Below the pieces are notes generated by a model. It ran no database searches, was not told the origin of the DNA, and saw nothing but the letters and a program-made list of their open reading frames with translations. From contig JAUWBY010000028.1 in the NCBI GenBank assembly GCA_030609605.1, forward strand, positions 1 to 15,674: 15,674 nt of DNA, read 5' to 3'. The DNA is from Candidatus Eiseniibacteriota bacterium (GTDB lineage: Bacteria > Joyebacterota > Joyebacteria > Joyebacterales > Joyebacteraceae). The position numbers and the translations under genes were made by a program. Of this stretch, positions 6,392-14,357 are shown one piece after another (the first letter of the stretch is position 1; each line of letters opens with the position of its first letter).

Positions 6392-8830
6392 ATGCTGTCG
6401 AGCCGCACGATTGTTCCGCGACTGGCGTTCGCCACTCTGGGCTTCGCCACGCTCACAGTCCAGGCACTGCTCCTTCGTGAACTTATGGTCGCTTGGCGCG
6501 GGAACGAGATGTCGTTCGGCATCACTCTGTCTGTATGGCTGATCTCAGCCGCCGCTGGAAGCGCCATCGCGGGCCGCATGCCCCGCATCCATCGCGCCGG
6601 CAGGAGCACACTGGCCAACGCCTTTGCAGTGCTGGCGGTCCTCTCCCCGTTAGCCATTCTGCTCTCGAGAGTGGGAGATCGACTCCTCGGCATCTCGCCC
6701 GGGGAGCTCACGGGGCTTCAGCCTCTGGTTCTCGGTGCGCTCATCTCCGTCGTGCCATTCACGCTTCTTTCGGGCTTCATGTTCGCTCTGTCGGTGGCAG
6801 TAGCATACCGCGAGCGTACTCCAGCCCGGCGCGGTGATTCTGGGAGCACACTCCTCGCGGCCAAGTCGGTGGGCGACGTCTACATCTACGAGGCACTCGG
6901 AGCGCTGATCGCCGGTGCGCTACTGAGCCTCGTCCTGCTCGGCAGCGTAGGGACACTGAACATCGCACTCCTTTCCGGACTCCTCTGTTCTCTGGCCGGC
7001 CTCTCCCTCGTTCTGACCGGTGTGTCGCGACCGCGACTCCGTGGTACAGCGGCCCCTGCTGTTGTTCTTGTTCTCACTACTCTCGCCCTCGCCGGGCCTG
7101 GCGGCAGACTGGATCGTGCGACCGTGGCAGCACAGTGGGAGAAACTCGGGTTCGTGAGCACGAGCGACTCCATCTACGGTCGGATCGTGATTACGCGCAC
7201 CGGAACGCAGAGCAGTATCTACGAGAACGGGCTACTTGTCGCCTCTTCTCCCAACAGACTTGCCGCGGAGGAGACCGTCCATCTGGCGATGATTCAGCAT
7301 CCGTCTCCCCGCTCAGTTCTTCTCCTGGGAGGAGGGCTGGGAGGCTCTGTCGCAGAGATACTCAAACACCCGGCGGTCCTCACTCTGGACTACGTCGAAC
7401 TTGACCCATACCTCATCCAGGAAGCGATCGCCGTCGACGGGGCATCTCTCACGACCGGTCTCAGCGACACCAGAGTCTCGATCATCTTCACGGACGCGCG
7501 CCTGTTCGTAAAGCAGCGTTCCTCTGGAACCTACGACGTCATTATCGTCAACGTGCCTGATCCTACGACCGCCTTTCTGAATCGTTTCTATACTGAGGAG
7601 TTCTTCCGGGAAGTCTCACTCGCCCTCTCTCCGGGCGGTCTCGTGGCCATCTCCGCGACGTCCTCGGAGAACTATGTCAGCGATGAGCTGGCACGCTTCC
7701 TCGAGTGCGTCAGGAGCACTCTGTCCGAGGTCTTCGACAACGTGGTGCTCTTCCCAGGCGACCCGTGCCACATTCTTGCGACGATGGACAACAGCCTGAT
7801 TACAAGGAATGCCGCAGAGATATCACGTCGAGTCGATGAACGCCGACTCGACGTAGTGCATTTTCGCGACTACTACCTGCGGGACAGGCTGCGCCCGGAG
7901 CGGATCGCCTCGCTCGAAGCTGCCCTTCAGAGAACGGATGCTCCTATCAACCGTGACCTCGAACCCGCCGGGTACTTGCTCTCACTCGTTATATGGAGCC
8001 GCCAGTTCGGCTCCACCCCAAGGACATTCTCCTCGGCCGCTGCCCTGTTCACGCTGAAGAGCGCCTTCGCCGTGGGAGCACTGGCTCTCGCTCTTACTCT
8101 GATCTCAGCAGCCGTGCTCCGGCTCCGCCGGCGCCCCTTCACCGAGACGACAGGAGCCGGCGACCGGGCGAGCGACTTCGCATCGATCGCATTCAGATCC
8201 GCCGTCGTGCTTGCGATCGTTGTTGTCGGATTCACTGAGATGACCTTGGAGATCGGCGCGATTATCGCGTTTCAGAGCCTCTACGGCTACGTCTACAGAG
8301 ATCTCGCAATGATCGCGGCCGCGTTCATGGGAGGGCTCGCAGTAGGAGGGTGGACGGGGTCCCGCATGGCTCGGCGGCGAGCAAACCTTCCGGTCTTCAT
8401 CGCTCTCCAGGTTGGGATCTGCTTCCTCCCGTTGGTCTTCGCAGGTGCCGTGCGCGCGATATCGGGACTTCCACCCGAAAGGCTTGTGGACTGGGCTGCG
8501 CTGTTCCCGACCCTGGTCGTTGCGTCCGCCCTCCTAGCCGGGGCGCAATTCCCCATGGCGGCTGCCCTCTATGCGTTACCACACTCCCCTGGCCATTCTG
8601 GAGCCGGATCTGTCGGTGCTGCGGGAGGACGCCTATACGCAGCCGACCTGTTTGGAGCGGCGCTTGGAGCGACGGCTGCCGCTGTCTTCCTGCTGCCCGT
8701 CATGGGATTCTCAGAAGCAATGAAGGCGCTCGGGGTGCTGAATGCATTCGTCCTTGTCGCCCTGCTCATCCCGTTCCCGATACTTCTCAGGCGGGAGTTC
8801 GCCGCCCCAGAACGAAAGGACCCCGCCTGA
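6392..8830 (+). CDS. Polytopic membrane protein with spermidine-synthase-like domain (fused MFS/spermidine synthase type)
   Basis: An 812-residue inner-membrane protein. About seven hydrophobic helices (residues 8-236) precede a soluble Rossmann domain (about 250-540), and about seven more helices follow (546-800). The soluble part looks like a spermidine synthase: IYGRIVITRTG then IYENG (261-280), the nucleotide loop GGGLGG (313-318), YVELDP with acidic E336, TDAR (367-370), VNVPDP (386-391) and YTEEFF (400-405). In true polyamine synthases the loop is GGGDGG and the catalytic motif is DxxDP. Here the first Asp is Asn (N387) and the loop Asp is Leu, so aminopropyl transfer in the usual way is doubtful. 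Its substrate is unknown. I chose the ATG at 6392 because GGAGA lies about eight bases upstream. The earlier ATG at 6368 has no ribosome-binding site. It is a single gene, divergent from the LPS operon. Confidence 0.92.
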   Translation: MLSSRTIVPRLAFATLGFATLTVQALLLRELMVAWRGNEMSFGITLSVWLISAAAGSAIAGRMPRIHRAGRSTLANAFAVLAVLSPLAILLSRVGDRLLGISPGELTGLQPLVLGALISVVPFTLLSGFMFALSVAVAYRERTPARRGDSGSTLLAAKSVGDVYIYEALGALIAGALLSLVLLGSVGTLNIALLSGLLCSLAGLSLVLTGVSRPRLRGTAAPAVVLVLTTLALAGPGGRLDRATVAAQWEKLGFVSTSDSIYGRIVITRTGTQSSIYENGLLVASSPNRLAAEETVHLAMIQHPSPRSVLLLGGGLGGSVAEILKHPAVLTLDYVELDPYLIQEAIAVDGASLTTGLSDTRVSIIFTDARLFVKQRSSGTYDVIIVNVPDPTTAFLNRFYTEEFFREVSLALSPGGLVAISATSSENYVSDELARFLECVRSTLSEVFDNVVLFPGDPCHILATMDNSLITRNAAEISRRVDERRLDVVHFRDYYLRDRLRPERIASLEAALQRTDAPINRDLEPAGYLLSLVIWSRQFGSTPRTFSSAAALFTLKSAFAVGALALALTLISAAVLRLRRRPFTETTGAGDRASDFASIAFRSAVVLAIVVVGFTEMTLEIGAIIAFQSLYGYVYRDLAMIAAAFMGGLAVGGWTGSRMARRRANLPVFIALQVGICFLPLVFAGAVRAISGLPPERLVDWAALFPTLVVASALLAGAQFPMAAALYALPHSPGHSGAGSVGAAGGRLYAADLFGAALGATAAAVFLLPVMGFSEAMKALGVLNAFVLVALLIPFPILLRREFAAPERKDPA

Positions 8831-8873
8831 ACGGCGAGGCCCTGAAGATCATCTGCTCTGATACTACGCACAT

Positions 8874-9875
8874 CTACCGGTAAAGCGCCTTGATCGCGCC
8901 CCACGAAGTTACCTCGACCGGAGAGACACAATCGGAACACCCACCTCCCCATGCTCCTATGTTCACACCGCCGGCTCCGCCACCGATATTCGGTGACTCG
9001 AAGCAGACGTGGTAGTCATATCCGGCGCTTCCCGTGTAGTCGCAGTAGAAAGGCTCGTCCAAGATATTCCCCGCGCTTCCGGTCAGGTCGCTCAGGTCCC
9101 CGCCATAGTTCTCCGGCGGACTACTGCCGTAGTCGTTCCAGAAGAGGTTGCAGTGCTCGATGATTGGATCCGCAGAGTAGGCATGGATGCCGCTCTTGTG
9201 GTTGTGTGTGATGGAGGAGCTTGTGATCGTTGCTGATCCTTCAGATAGTTTGATGCCGTAGTCGTAGTTCGCCACAATAGTGACCTGATCGATAACAACC
9301 GGCGACGCGCCGTTGACGAAGATATAGATCCCATGATGAGCACAACGCACAATCTGCGTGCTCTCGATTGTCGGCGCGCAGTCGTCTCTGCACAGAATCC
9401 CCGACCCGCTTTCCTCGATGCTCACGTAGCGAATGGTAGGAGAAGCCGACTCAAGACAGGCGATTCCGGCCCTGAGGTCGCGATCATCCGCTACCTCGCC
9501 CCCCTCGCACATCTCCTTTGAGATTCCACCGAGGATCGTCAGAGACTTGATCTGACACGAGCTTCCTACATCGACACATATAAACCCGAAGTCACCCAGC
9601 GTGTGATCGATCACCACGTCGTCCCTGTCCATTCCCCTGACGGTCACGCCGTCCTTCATTACGCACACGGCGGAGCGACTCCCGAGAGGAGTCTCGACGT
9701 AACTGACGCTGTCGTAGACGCCCGCATGGATCAGCACCGTGTCCCCGGGCGATGCGAAGTCAATGCCATCTTGAATACACTTGATGTCCGGGTTGTCATT
9801 CGGGATATGGATGACGTCCGCCGCGGCGGCAGCAGCCAGGATTGTGATCATAAGAGCCGCCAAGAGAGAACGCAT
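8874..9875 (-). CDS. Secreted right-handed parallel beta-helix protein
   Basis: A 333-residue exported protein. The N-terminus, MRSLLAALMITILAAAAAA, is a classical Sec signal peptide with likely cleavage before D20. The mature part starts with a PDIKCIQDGIDFASPGDTVLIHAG block (29-52), typical of periplasmic or extracellular pectate-lyase-like right-handed beta helices. Repeated short strands follow (for example SPTIRYVSI, APTIESTQI, SPVVIDQVTI, SATITSSSI). It has many cysteines, so disulfides are likely. The C-terminus ends in an IGAWGGGC cap and then PVEVTSWGAIKALYR, which looks like an appended tag rather than part of the helix. No catalytic residues for a polysaccharide lyase can be assigned. 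The ATG at 9875 has AAGGAGG six bases upstream, a near-perfect ribosome-binding site. It has its own promoter 3' of amrS and runs convergent to the 6392-8830 gene, with 43 bases between the stops. Confidence 0.88.
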   Translation of the reverse strand: MRSLLAALMITILAAAAAADVIHIPNDNPDIKCIQDGIDFASPGDTVLIHAGVYDSVSYVETPLGSRSAVCVMKDGVTVRGMDRDDVVIDHTLGDFGFICVDVGSSCQIKSLTILGGISKEMCEGGEVADDRDLRAGIACLESASPTIRYVSIEESGSGILCRDDCAPTIESTQIVRCAHHGIYIFVNGASPVVIDQVTIVANYDYGIKLSEGSATITSSSITHNHKSGIHAYSADPIIEHCNLFWNDYGSSPPENYGGDLSDLTGSAGNILDEPFYCDYTGSAGYDYHVCFESPNIGGGAGGVNIGAWGGGCSDCVSPVEVTSWGAIKALYR

Positions 9876-9952
9876 GAAGCTCCTCCTTCTCAGTGCTTCA
9901 GAGGGTCTGTAAGGAATCCGGTCGGGTTCTGTCGCCACCGACGTCAGCTAAG

Positions 9953-9981
9953 ACTTTAGACGATGGACCCGCCCCTGTCAA
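9953..9981 (-). promoter_or_regulatory. Strong candidate sigma70-type promoter for the beta-helix gene
   Basis: On the minus strand, TTGACA (9981-9976) and TAAAGT (9958-9953) are separated by exactly 17 bases. Transcription would start near 9946, about 70 bases upstream of the ATG at 9875. It lies in the 119-base gap between amrS and the beta-helix gene, so the latter can be expressed separately from the upstream operon. Confidence 0.7.
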
Positions 9982-9994
9982 CAGTGACATCCCA

Positions 9995-11122
9995 CTACTC
10001 CCACACGCCATCCACCCCGGTCGAGCAGGCCGCACAACGGCCGCTACTGAGCCCCGCGGGGTTCACCCCGTACCCTATGCGGTAGATGACTCTGCTCCCG
10101 CAGTTCGGGCAGTATGTGCTGTTGGCCTCATGTCCGGGGACATTGCCGATGTAGACGTACTTGAGTCCTTCGGACAGAGCGATCCTCCTCGCTTCTTCGA
10201 GGGTCTCGACTGGAGTTGGTGGTAGCGCCAGGAGACGATACTGAGGATGAAAACGTGAAAAGTGGAGCGGCACCGAGTCGCCCAGGTTTGTGTGAATCCA
10301 GCGGCACATCTCCCGTATCGTCTCCGGTTGATCATTCTCACCTGGGACCACGAGTGTCGTGAGCTCCAGATGAACGCCCTCCTCGATAAGAACGCGGAGT
10401 GTCTTCAGGACAGGGGCGAGCCATCCATTGGTCATCTCCCGATAGTAATCATCACTGTAGCCCTTGAGGTCGATATTGGCAGCATCGAGGTACTGGCAGA
10501 GCTCTCTCAAAGGCTCCTCGTTGATGAACCCGTTTGAGTGGTAGACGTTTCGTATTCCGCGCTTGCGTGCCGCCTTCGCGCAGTCCAGCATATACTCGAA
10601 GAACACGGTCGGCTCCGAATACGTGTAGGCAATCGAGCGACAGCCGTTCTCAAGCGCCAAATCGACGACGTCGTCAGGGGACAGAACATAGTTGTAGGTT
10701 TCGTCCGGTCTGACCTGTGATATGTGCCAGTTCTGGCAGAATTTGCAGTCAAGATTGCAGCCCGCCACTGCAATCGACAGTGCGGTGGTCGTAGGCAGGA
10801 AATGGTAGAATGGCTTCTTCTCGATCGGGTCGACGTGCACGGCGCACGGGTTCCCGTATGTCAGTGTGTAGTAGACCCCATCCCGGTTCTCCCGCACCTC
10901 GCAGTATCCTCGTCCTCCGGGAGGCACAACGCACCGACGGGGACAGAGCTCACACCTGACATATCCGTTGTCCAGAGCCTCCCAGTAGCTCGCGATGCGC
11001 GGGTCGAGATACCCCTCTCCACCACGAAGTCCAGAGGTAACCAACCCCACGGTCCCGGCCGCAACGACGGCTGCGGCAATGGCGATCAGAAACCCGGGCA
11101 CGATGCAGTTTCGCAGTCTCAC
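9995..11122 (-). CDS. amrS: AmmeMemoRadiSam system radical SAM enzyme, with N-terminal membrane segment
   Basis: A 375-residue radical SAM protein of the AmmeMemoRadiSam type, whose substrate is unknown. The [4Fe-4S]/SAM motif is CNLDCKFC (C122, C126, C129). A cysteine-rich N-terminal domain precedes it (RCELCPRRCVVPPGGRGYC: C57, C60, C64, C74), as is usual in this family. A C-terminal ribbon adds CPNC and CAAC pairs (C338, C341, C363, C366). Family members normally begin shortly before the first cysteine domain. This one has about 45 extra residues with a hydrophobic segment at 9-29 flanked by R2 and R4, suggesting a membrane anchor or signal peptide. The start is GTG at 11122, four bases after the upstream stop, with no clear ribosome-binding site, so coupling is likely. 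An in-frame GTG at codon 25 would remove most of the segment but also lacks a ribosome-binding site. The partner proteins B and A are the gene just upstream. Confidence 0.92.
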   Translation of the reverse strand: MRLRNCIVPGFLIAIAAAVVAAGTVGLVTSGLRGGEGYLDPRIASYWEALDNGYVRCELCPRRCVVPPGGRGYCEVRENRDGVYYTLTYGNPCAVHVDPIEKKPFYHFLPTTTALSIAVAGCNLDCKFCQNWHISQVRPDETYNYVLSPDDVVDLALENGCRSIAYTYSEPTVFFEYMLDCAKAARKRGIRNVYHSNGFINEEPLRELCQYLDAANIDLKGYSDDYYREMTNGWLAPVLKTLRVLIEEGVHLELTTLVVPGENDQPETIREMCRWIHTNLGDSVPLHFSRFHPQYRLLALPPTPVETLEEARRIALSEGLKYVYIGNVPGHEANSTYCPNCGSRVIYRIGYGVNPAGLSSGRCAACSTGVDGVWE

Positions 11123-11126
11123 TCGG

Positions 11127-12740
11127 CTAGCGGGGCAAGAGCCCCATCTCCTTCTCGTTGAAGACCTCGGCGGTGAACTTGAGGATCGTTACGCCCTCAC
11201 TCCTCCAGCTGCCGGCCGGAAGCCCCGCCTTGATGCATGTCTGGTCAAGGAATGTCTCGCGATCCCAATCCCGCTCCGAGGCGACCTGCGGCAGGAGCAG
11301 GCCGCTCGCACCTCCGGCACGGACGACGAGACCGTCTCGCCCCACTTCGATCTCTGCGATATCCACCACCGATACAAGCGGAGAGAGCACCGATATCTCA
11401 ATCTCCAGATCGCCGACTTCGTCAGAGGTAACCGCAGCGAAGCGTGGATCATGAAGGGCCGCCTGCAACGACATCTCAGCAACGGTCTCGGCCAGTGGCT
11501 TGACCGCCTGAACGTAGCCGATGCATCCACGGAGTCTCCCGTTCTTGTCAAGCGTCACAAACCCGCCACAGTGAACTCTGAGCGCATCCGTGTCGATCGA
11601 CGGTCTCGGCGCGGGGGTCCCGTTCAACGCAGCGACGATCGTCCCGCGGGCCAGTTCCAGAAGGGCAACCTTCTCATCGCGCGTGAGGCCCTCGTAGGGC
11701 CGCCCCGGTTCGATTGCCACGGGCTCTCCGCCCTCGCTCTCCAGCTCTCCGGACGCGATCTCTGAATCCCCATTCGCGATCCTTGATTCCCCGCCGCCGC
11801 GCTTCACAAGAACGGCCGACAGGTAGCCAACGACCTGACTCATGTCACCCGTCACATCTCCGGACGTAGCGTACGCTGTGACTCTTGCCTCGTCGGCCCC
11901 CAGCTCCTTCGCCGCCATCATCACGGCCGCCGTGGGCCCACCCCCGCAAGCCTCGCACTTTCCATCTGCAAGATCGGAGAGAAGCCCGCCTGGGTCGAAT
12001 GCATCGACACGTTCGATGACGTTCCGGTCGAGTTCGACCGCCTCGGATTGCCTGTGATAGTGCGAGAGATCAGTACTCGCCACCAGCAGCACGCGCTTCT
12101 CCGGAAAGGCCCTTGCCGCTTCCACTATGGACGCAGCAAGACCGCGCACATTCGTCTCACGTTGGTCACCCATGATTATCGCGACTATCTCGAATCCGGC
12201 GAGGGTTCGTTGGAGGAACGGCACCTGCACCTCGAGCGAGTGCTCGGAGGCGTGAGCTTCCGGTACATAGCGGAGCGCGTCCGAGAATCCAGCTATTGCA
12301 TCCGACAGCTCCCGATCGACAGGCACGATACCCAGTGGAGTCTCGTAGCCATCGCCGCCGTATACGGAGCTGCCGGTGAACGCGTGCCTGTGGGATGGCG
12401 CCACGACAACGACCGTGTCGTACAGAAGCCCATCGAGCGTCGCGTACGCGTGAGCGGCGACACCGCCTGAGTAGACGTATCCGGCATGCGGTGAGATGAT
12501 ACCCCGTATCTCACCCTCTATGGACTCATCACCGGCTTCCGAAAGATAGTCGTCTACGTCGCGCGCCAGGATCGCAGGGTCATCGGGATAGAACGTCCCG
12601 GCCACGACCGGACGACGCGTCACTCCGCTGGTGCGTTCTGCGTCCATGCCTTCTTCACCTCCTTCGGCGCACCCTGCTGTTCCGGATACGGCCACAAGGG
12701 CCATCGCGAGCAGTGCGGACATGACCCGCGCGACTTTCAC
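11127..12740 (-). CDS. amrB: Fused Memo-AMMECR1 protein (AmmeMemoRadiSam system B + A), predicted lipoprotein or exported
   Basis: A 537-residue fusion of two AmmeMemoRadiSam components. Residues 42-312 are a Memo domain (AmmeMemoRadiSam B), related to LigB-type extradiol dioxygenases. It has RRPVVAGTFYP, ISPHAGYVYSGG (H85), APSHRHAF (H117, H119), STDLSHY, and CEACGGGP, whose C265 aligns with the metal-site Cys of human Memo1. Residues 352-530 are an AMMECR1 domain (A) with its hallmark LRGCIG (403-408). A Gly/Glu-rich linker with a degenerate 7-residue repeat joins them. The N-terminus is a signal sequence with C24 in a TAGC context, a weak lipobox, so it may be a lipoprotein or simply exported. 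The GTG start at 12740 has AAAGGAG six bases upstream and overlaps the nadB stop (GTGA). The reaction is unknown. The conserved His/Cys set suggests a metal centre. Confidence 0.93.
   Translation of the reverse strand: MKVARVMSALLAMALVAVSGTAGCAEGGEEGMDAERTSGVTRRPVVAGTFYPDDPAILARDVDDYLSEAGDESIEGEIRGIISPHAGYVYSGGVAAHAYATLDGLLYDTVVVVAPSHRHAFTGSSVYGGDGYETPLGIVPVDRELSDAIAGFSDALRYVPEAHASEHSLEVQVPFLQRTLAGFEIVAIIMGDQRETNVRGLAASIVEAARAFPEKRVLLVASTDLSHYHRQSEAVELDRNVIERVDAFDPGGLLSDLADGKCEACGGGPTAAVMMAAKELGADEARVTAYATSGDVTGDMSQVVGYLSAVLVKRGGGESRIANGDSEIASGELESEGGEPVAIEPGRPYEGLTRDEKVALLELARGTIVAALNGTPAPRPSIDTDALRVHCGGFVTLDKNGRLRGCIGYVQAVKPLAETVAEMSLQAALHDPRFAAVTSDEVGDLEIEISVLSPLVSVVDIAEIEVGRDGLVVRAGGASGLLLPQVASERDWDRETFLDQTCIKAGLPAGSWRSEGVTILKFTAEVFNEKEMGLLPR
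11132..11145 (-). other. Hairpin across the amrB-amrS junction
   Basis: A perfect 5-base-pair stem with a 4-base loop, GGGGC-TCTT-GCCCC on the coding strand, in the last codons of amrB. It ends nine bases before the GTG start of amrS, where a Shine-Dalgarno site would normally be. It could influence re-initiation or coupling. This is a sequence observation only. Confidence 0.35.
11727..11789 (-). repeat. Degenerate 21-base repeat in the Memo-AMMECR1 linker
   Basis: Three in-frame units encode ESRIANG, DSEIASG and ELESEGG. The first two match at about 14 of 21 bases; the third is poor. It forms the flexible linker between the two domains, consistent with linker growth by slippage. Confidence 0.5.
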
Positions 12741-14341
12741 AGGATGCTCCTTTCCATCAGGATTGTGTCCCTCTTGAATCGCGCGTCGTCCCGGTCAGGG
12801 TAGTCCTCCACGTAGTGCAGTCCCCGTGACTCCCGACGGCTGAGCGCACACCGAATGATCAGCTCACCCACGAGCGCGATGTTCCTGAGCTCGACCAGAT
12901 CGCTGTTCAGAGGATAGCGATCGAAGTACTCGGCTACCTCGCGTCTGACGGTAGCCATTCTTCCAATCGCCAGTTTCAGACGACGTTCCGTTCTAACGAT
13001 CCCTACGTAGTCCCACATCAACCGGCGGACGATATCCCAGTTGTAGTCGATGAGAACGCCCTCAGATACCGGGCCGGAAGCATTGCCTTCCCACACACAA
13101 TACCCGCTCGAATCGTGGGCGTTCTTCCGGTCCTCAAACTCACGCTTCGCCGCTTCGGCTGCCCTGGCGCTAAAGACAACGGCTTCAAGAAGCGAGTTGC
13201 TCGCCAGCCTGTTGGCGCCGTGCATCCCCGTGTGGGCGACCTCGCCGCACGCAAAGAGGCCCCGAAGCGCAGTTCTGCAATCCATGTCAACCTCGATACC
13301 ACCACAGAGATAGTGAGCGGCGGGCACGACCGGGATGGGATCGGCCACCATATCGATACCGAGTTCCGCGAGCTTCGCGTGGATGTTCGGGAAACGCGAC
13401 CTCACGCGGTCGGCATTGAGATGTGACATGTCCAGGTAGACATGCTTGTCACCGGTCATCTTCATCGTCCTGTCGATGGCTCTCGCCACGACATCTCTGG
13501 GAGCCAGTTCCAGTCTGGAATCAACACCGTCCATGATCCGTTCACCCGACATGCTCAGAAGAAGAGCTCCCTCGCCACGCACGGCCTCTGAAATGAGAAA
13601 CGACCTGATATCCGCGTGGTAGAGGCACGTTGGATGAAACTGAACGAACTCCATATTCCTGACTGGAACGCCGGCTCTGAAGGCCATCGCAATCCCGTCT
13701 CCCGTGGCGATATCCGGGTTGGTGGTATAGAGGTAGACCTTGCCGCATCCACCGGTTGCGAGGACAGTGACGCTCGCAATGATTGAGCTGATATCGCGCG
13801 CGACCTCATCGAGAACATGGACACCGATGCACACGCGTTCGCCGGCAGGACTCTTCCGCACGATCAGATCGAGCGCGATGTGATCCTCGAGGATCTCGAT
13901 GTTGGGATGGTTGTTGATGGCCGACAGGAGTGAGCTCTCGATCTCCTTGCCGGTCATGTCGGCAGCGTGGATGATCCTGCGGGCAGAGTGCCCACCTTCC
14001 TGGCCGAGTGAGAACGCCGGAGTTCCGCCCACCCTTCGTTCGGTAGTGAAATCGGCCCCCCAATCGGTCAGTTTGGCAACGGCCACCGGCCCCCCTCTGA
14101 CCCCGATCTCAACTGCCTCGCGGTTGCAGAGTCCCTCTCCGGCCTTGAATGTGTCCTCCACGTGCGAGGCAAAGCTGTCGGCATCGTCGACCACGGCCGC
14201 TATGCCGCCCTGCGCCATATTCGTCGCCGATTCCGCGTCATCCTTCTTCGTAATGATGAGGACACGGCCGCTCTCTGCTGCGCTGAGGGCAAACGTCAGG
14301 CCGGCGATCCCGCTGCCGACAATGACGTAGTCGGTGTTCAT
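12737..14341 (-). CDS. nadB: L-aspartate oxidase
   Basis: A 534-residue FAD enzyme that oxidises L-aspartate to iminoaspartate, the first step of de novo NAD synthesis. The length is normal for NadB. The FAD-binding start VIVGSGIAG (6-14) is followed by the NMAQGGIAA loop (41-49), EGGHSARRIIHAAD, EFVQFHPT, APRDVVARAI and HYLCGGIEVD. The C-terminal FAD part is GLFACGEVAHTGMHG, followed by RLASNSLLEA. All are typical of aspartate oxidase rather than of a succinate dehydrogenase flavoprotein. Of two nearby ATGs I chose 14341, because GGAG then lies nine bases upstream; for the ATG at 14350 the GGAG is adjacent. It follows nadA by 16 bases and its stop overlaps the Memo-AMMECR1 start (GTGA). Confidence 0.96.
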   Translation of the reverse strand: MNTDYVIVGSGIAGLTFALSAAESGRVLIITKKDDAESATNMAQGGIAAVVDDADSFASHVEDTFKAGEGLCNREAVEIGVRGGPVAVAKLTDWGADFTTERRVGGTPAFSLGQEGGHSARRIIHAADMTGKEIESSLLSAINNHPNIEILEDHIALDLIVRKSPAGERVCIGVHVLDEVARDISSIIASVTVLATGGCGKVYLYTTNPDIATGDGIAMAFRAGVPVRNMEFVQFHPTCLYHADIRSFLISEAVRGEGALLLSMSGERIMDGVDSRLELAPRDVVARAIDRTMKMTGDKHVYLDMSHLNADRVRSRFPNIHAKLAELGIDMVADPIPVVPAAHYLCGGIEVDMDCRTALRGLFACGEVAHTGMHGANRLASNSLLEAVVFSARAAEAAKREFEDRKNAHDSSGYCVWEGNASGPVSEGVLIDYNWDIVRRLMWDYVGIVRTERRLKLAIGRMATVRREVAEYFDRYPLNSDLVELRNIALVGELIIRCALSRRESRGLHYVEDYPDRDDARFKRDTILMERSIL

Positions 14342-14357
14342 CTTCGGCATCTCCGCG

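Noticed and set aside
8831..8873. Search for a terminator between the two convergent genes
   Set aside because: No GC-rich stem followed by a T-run is visible on either strand in these 43 bases.
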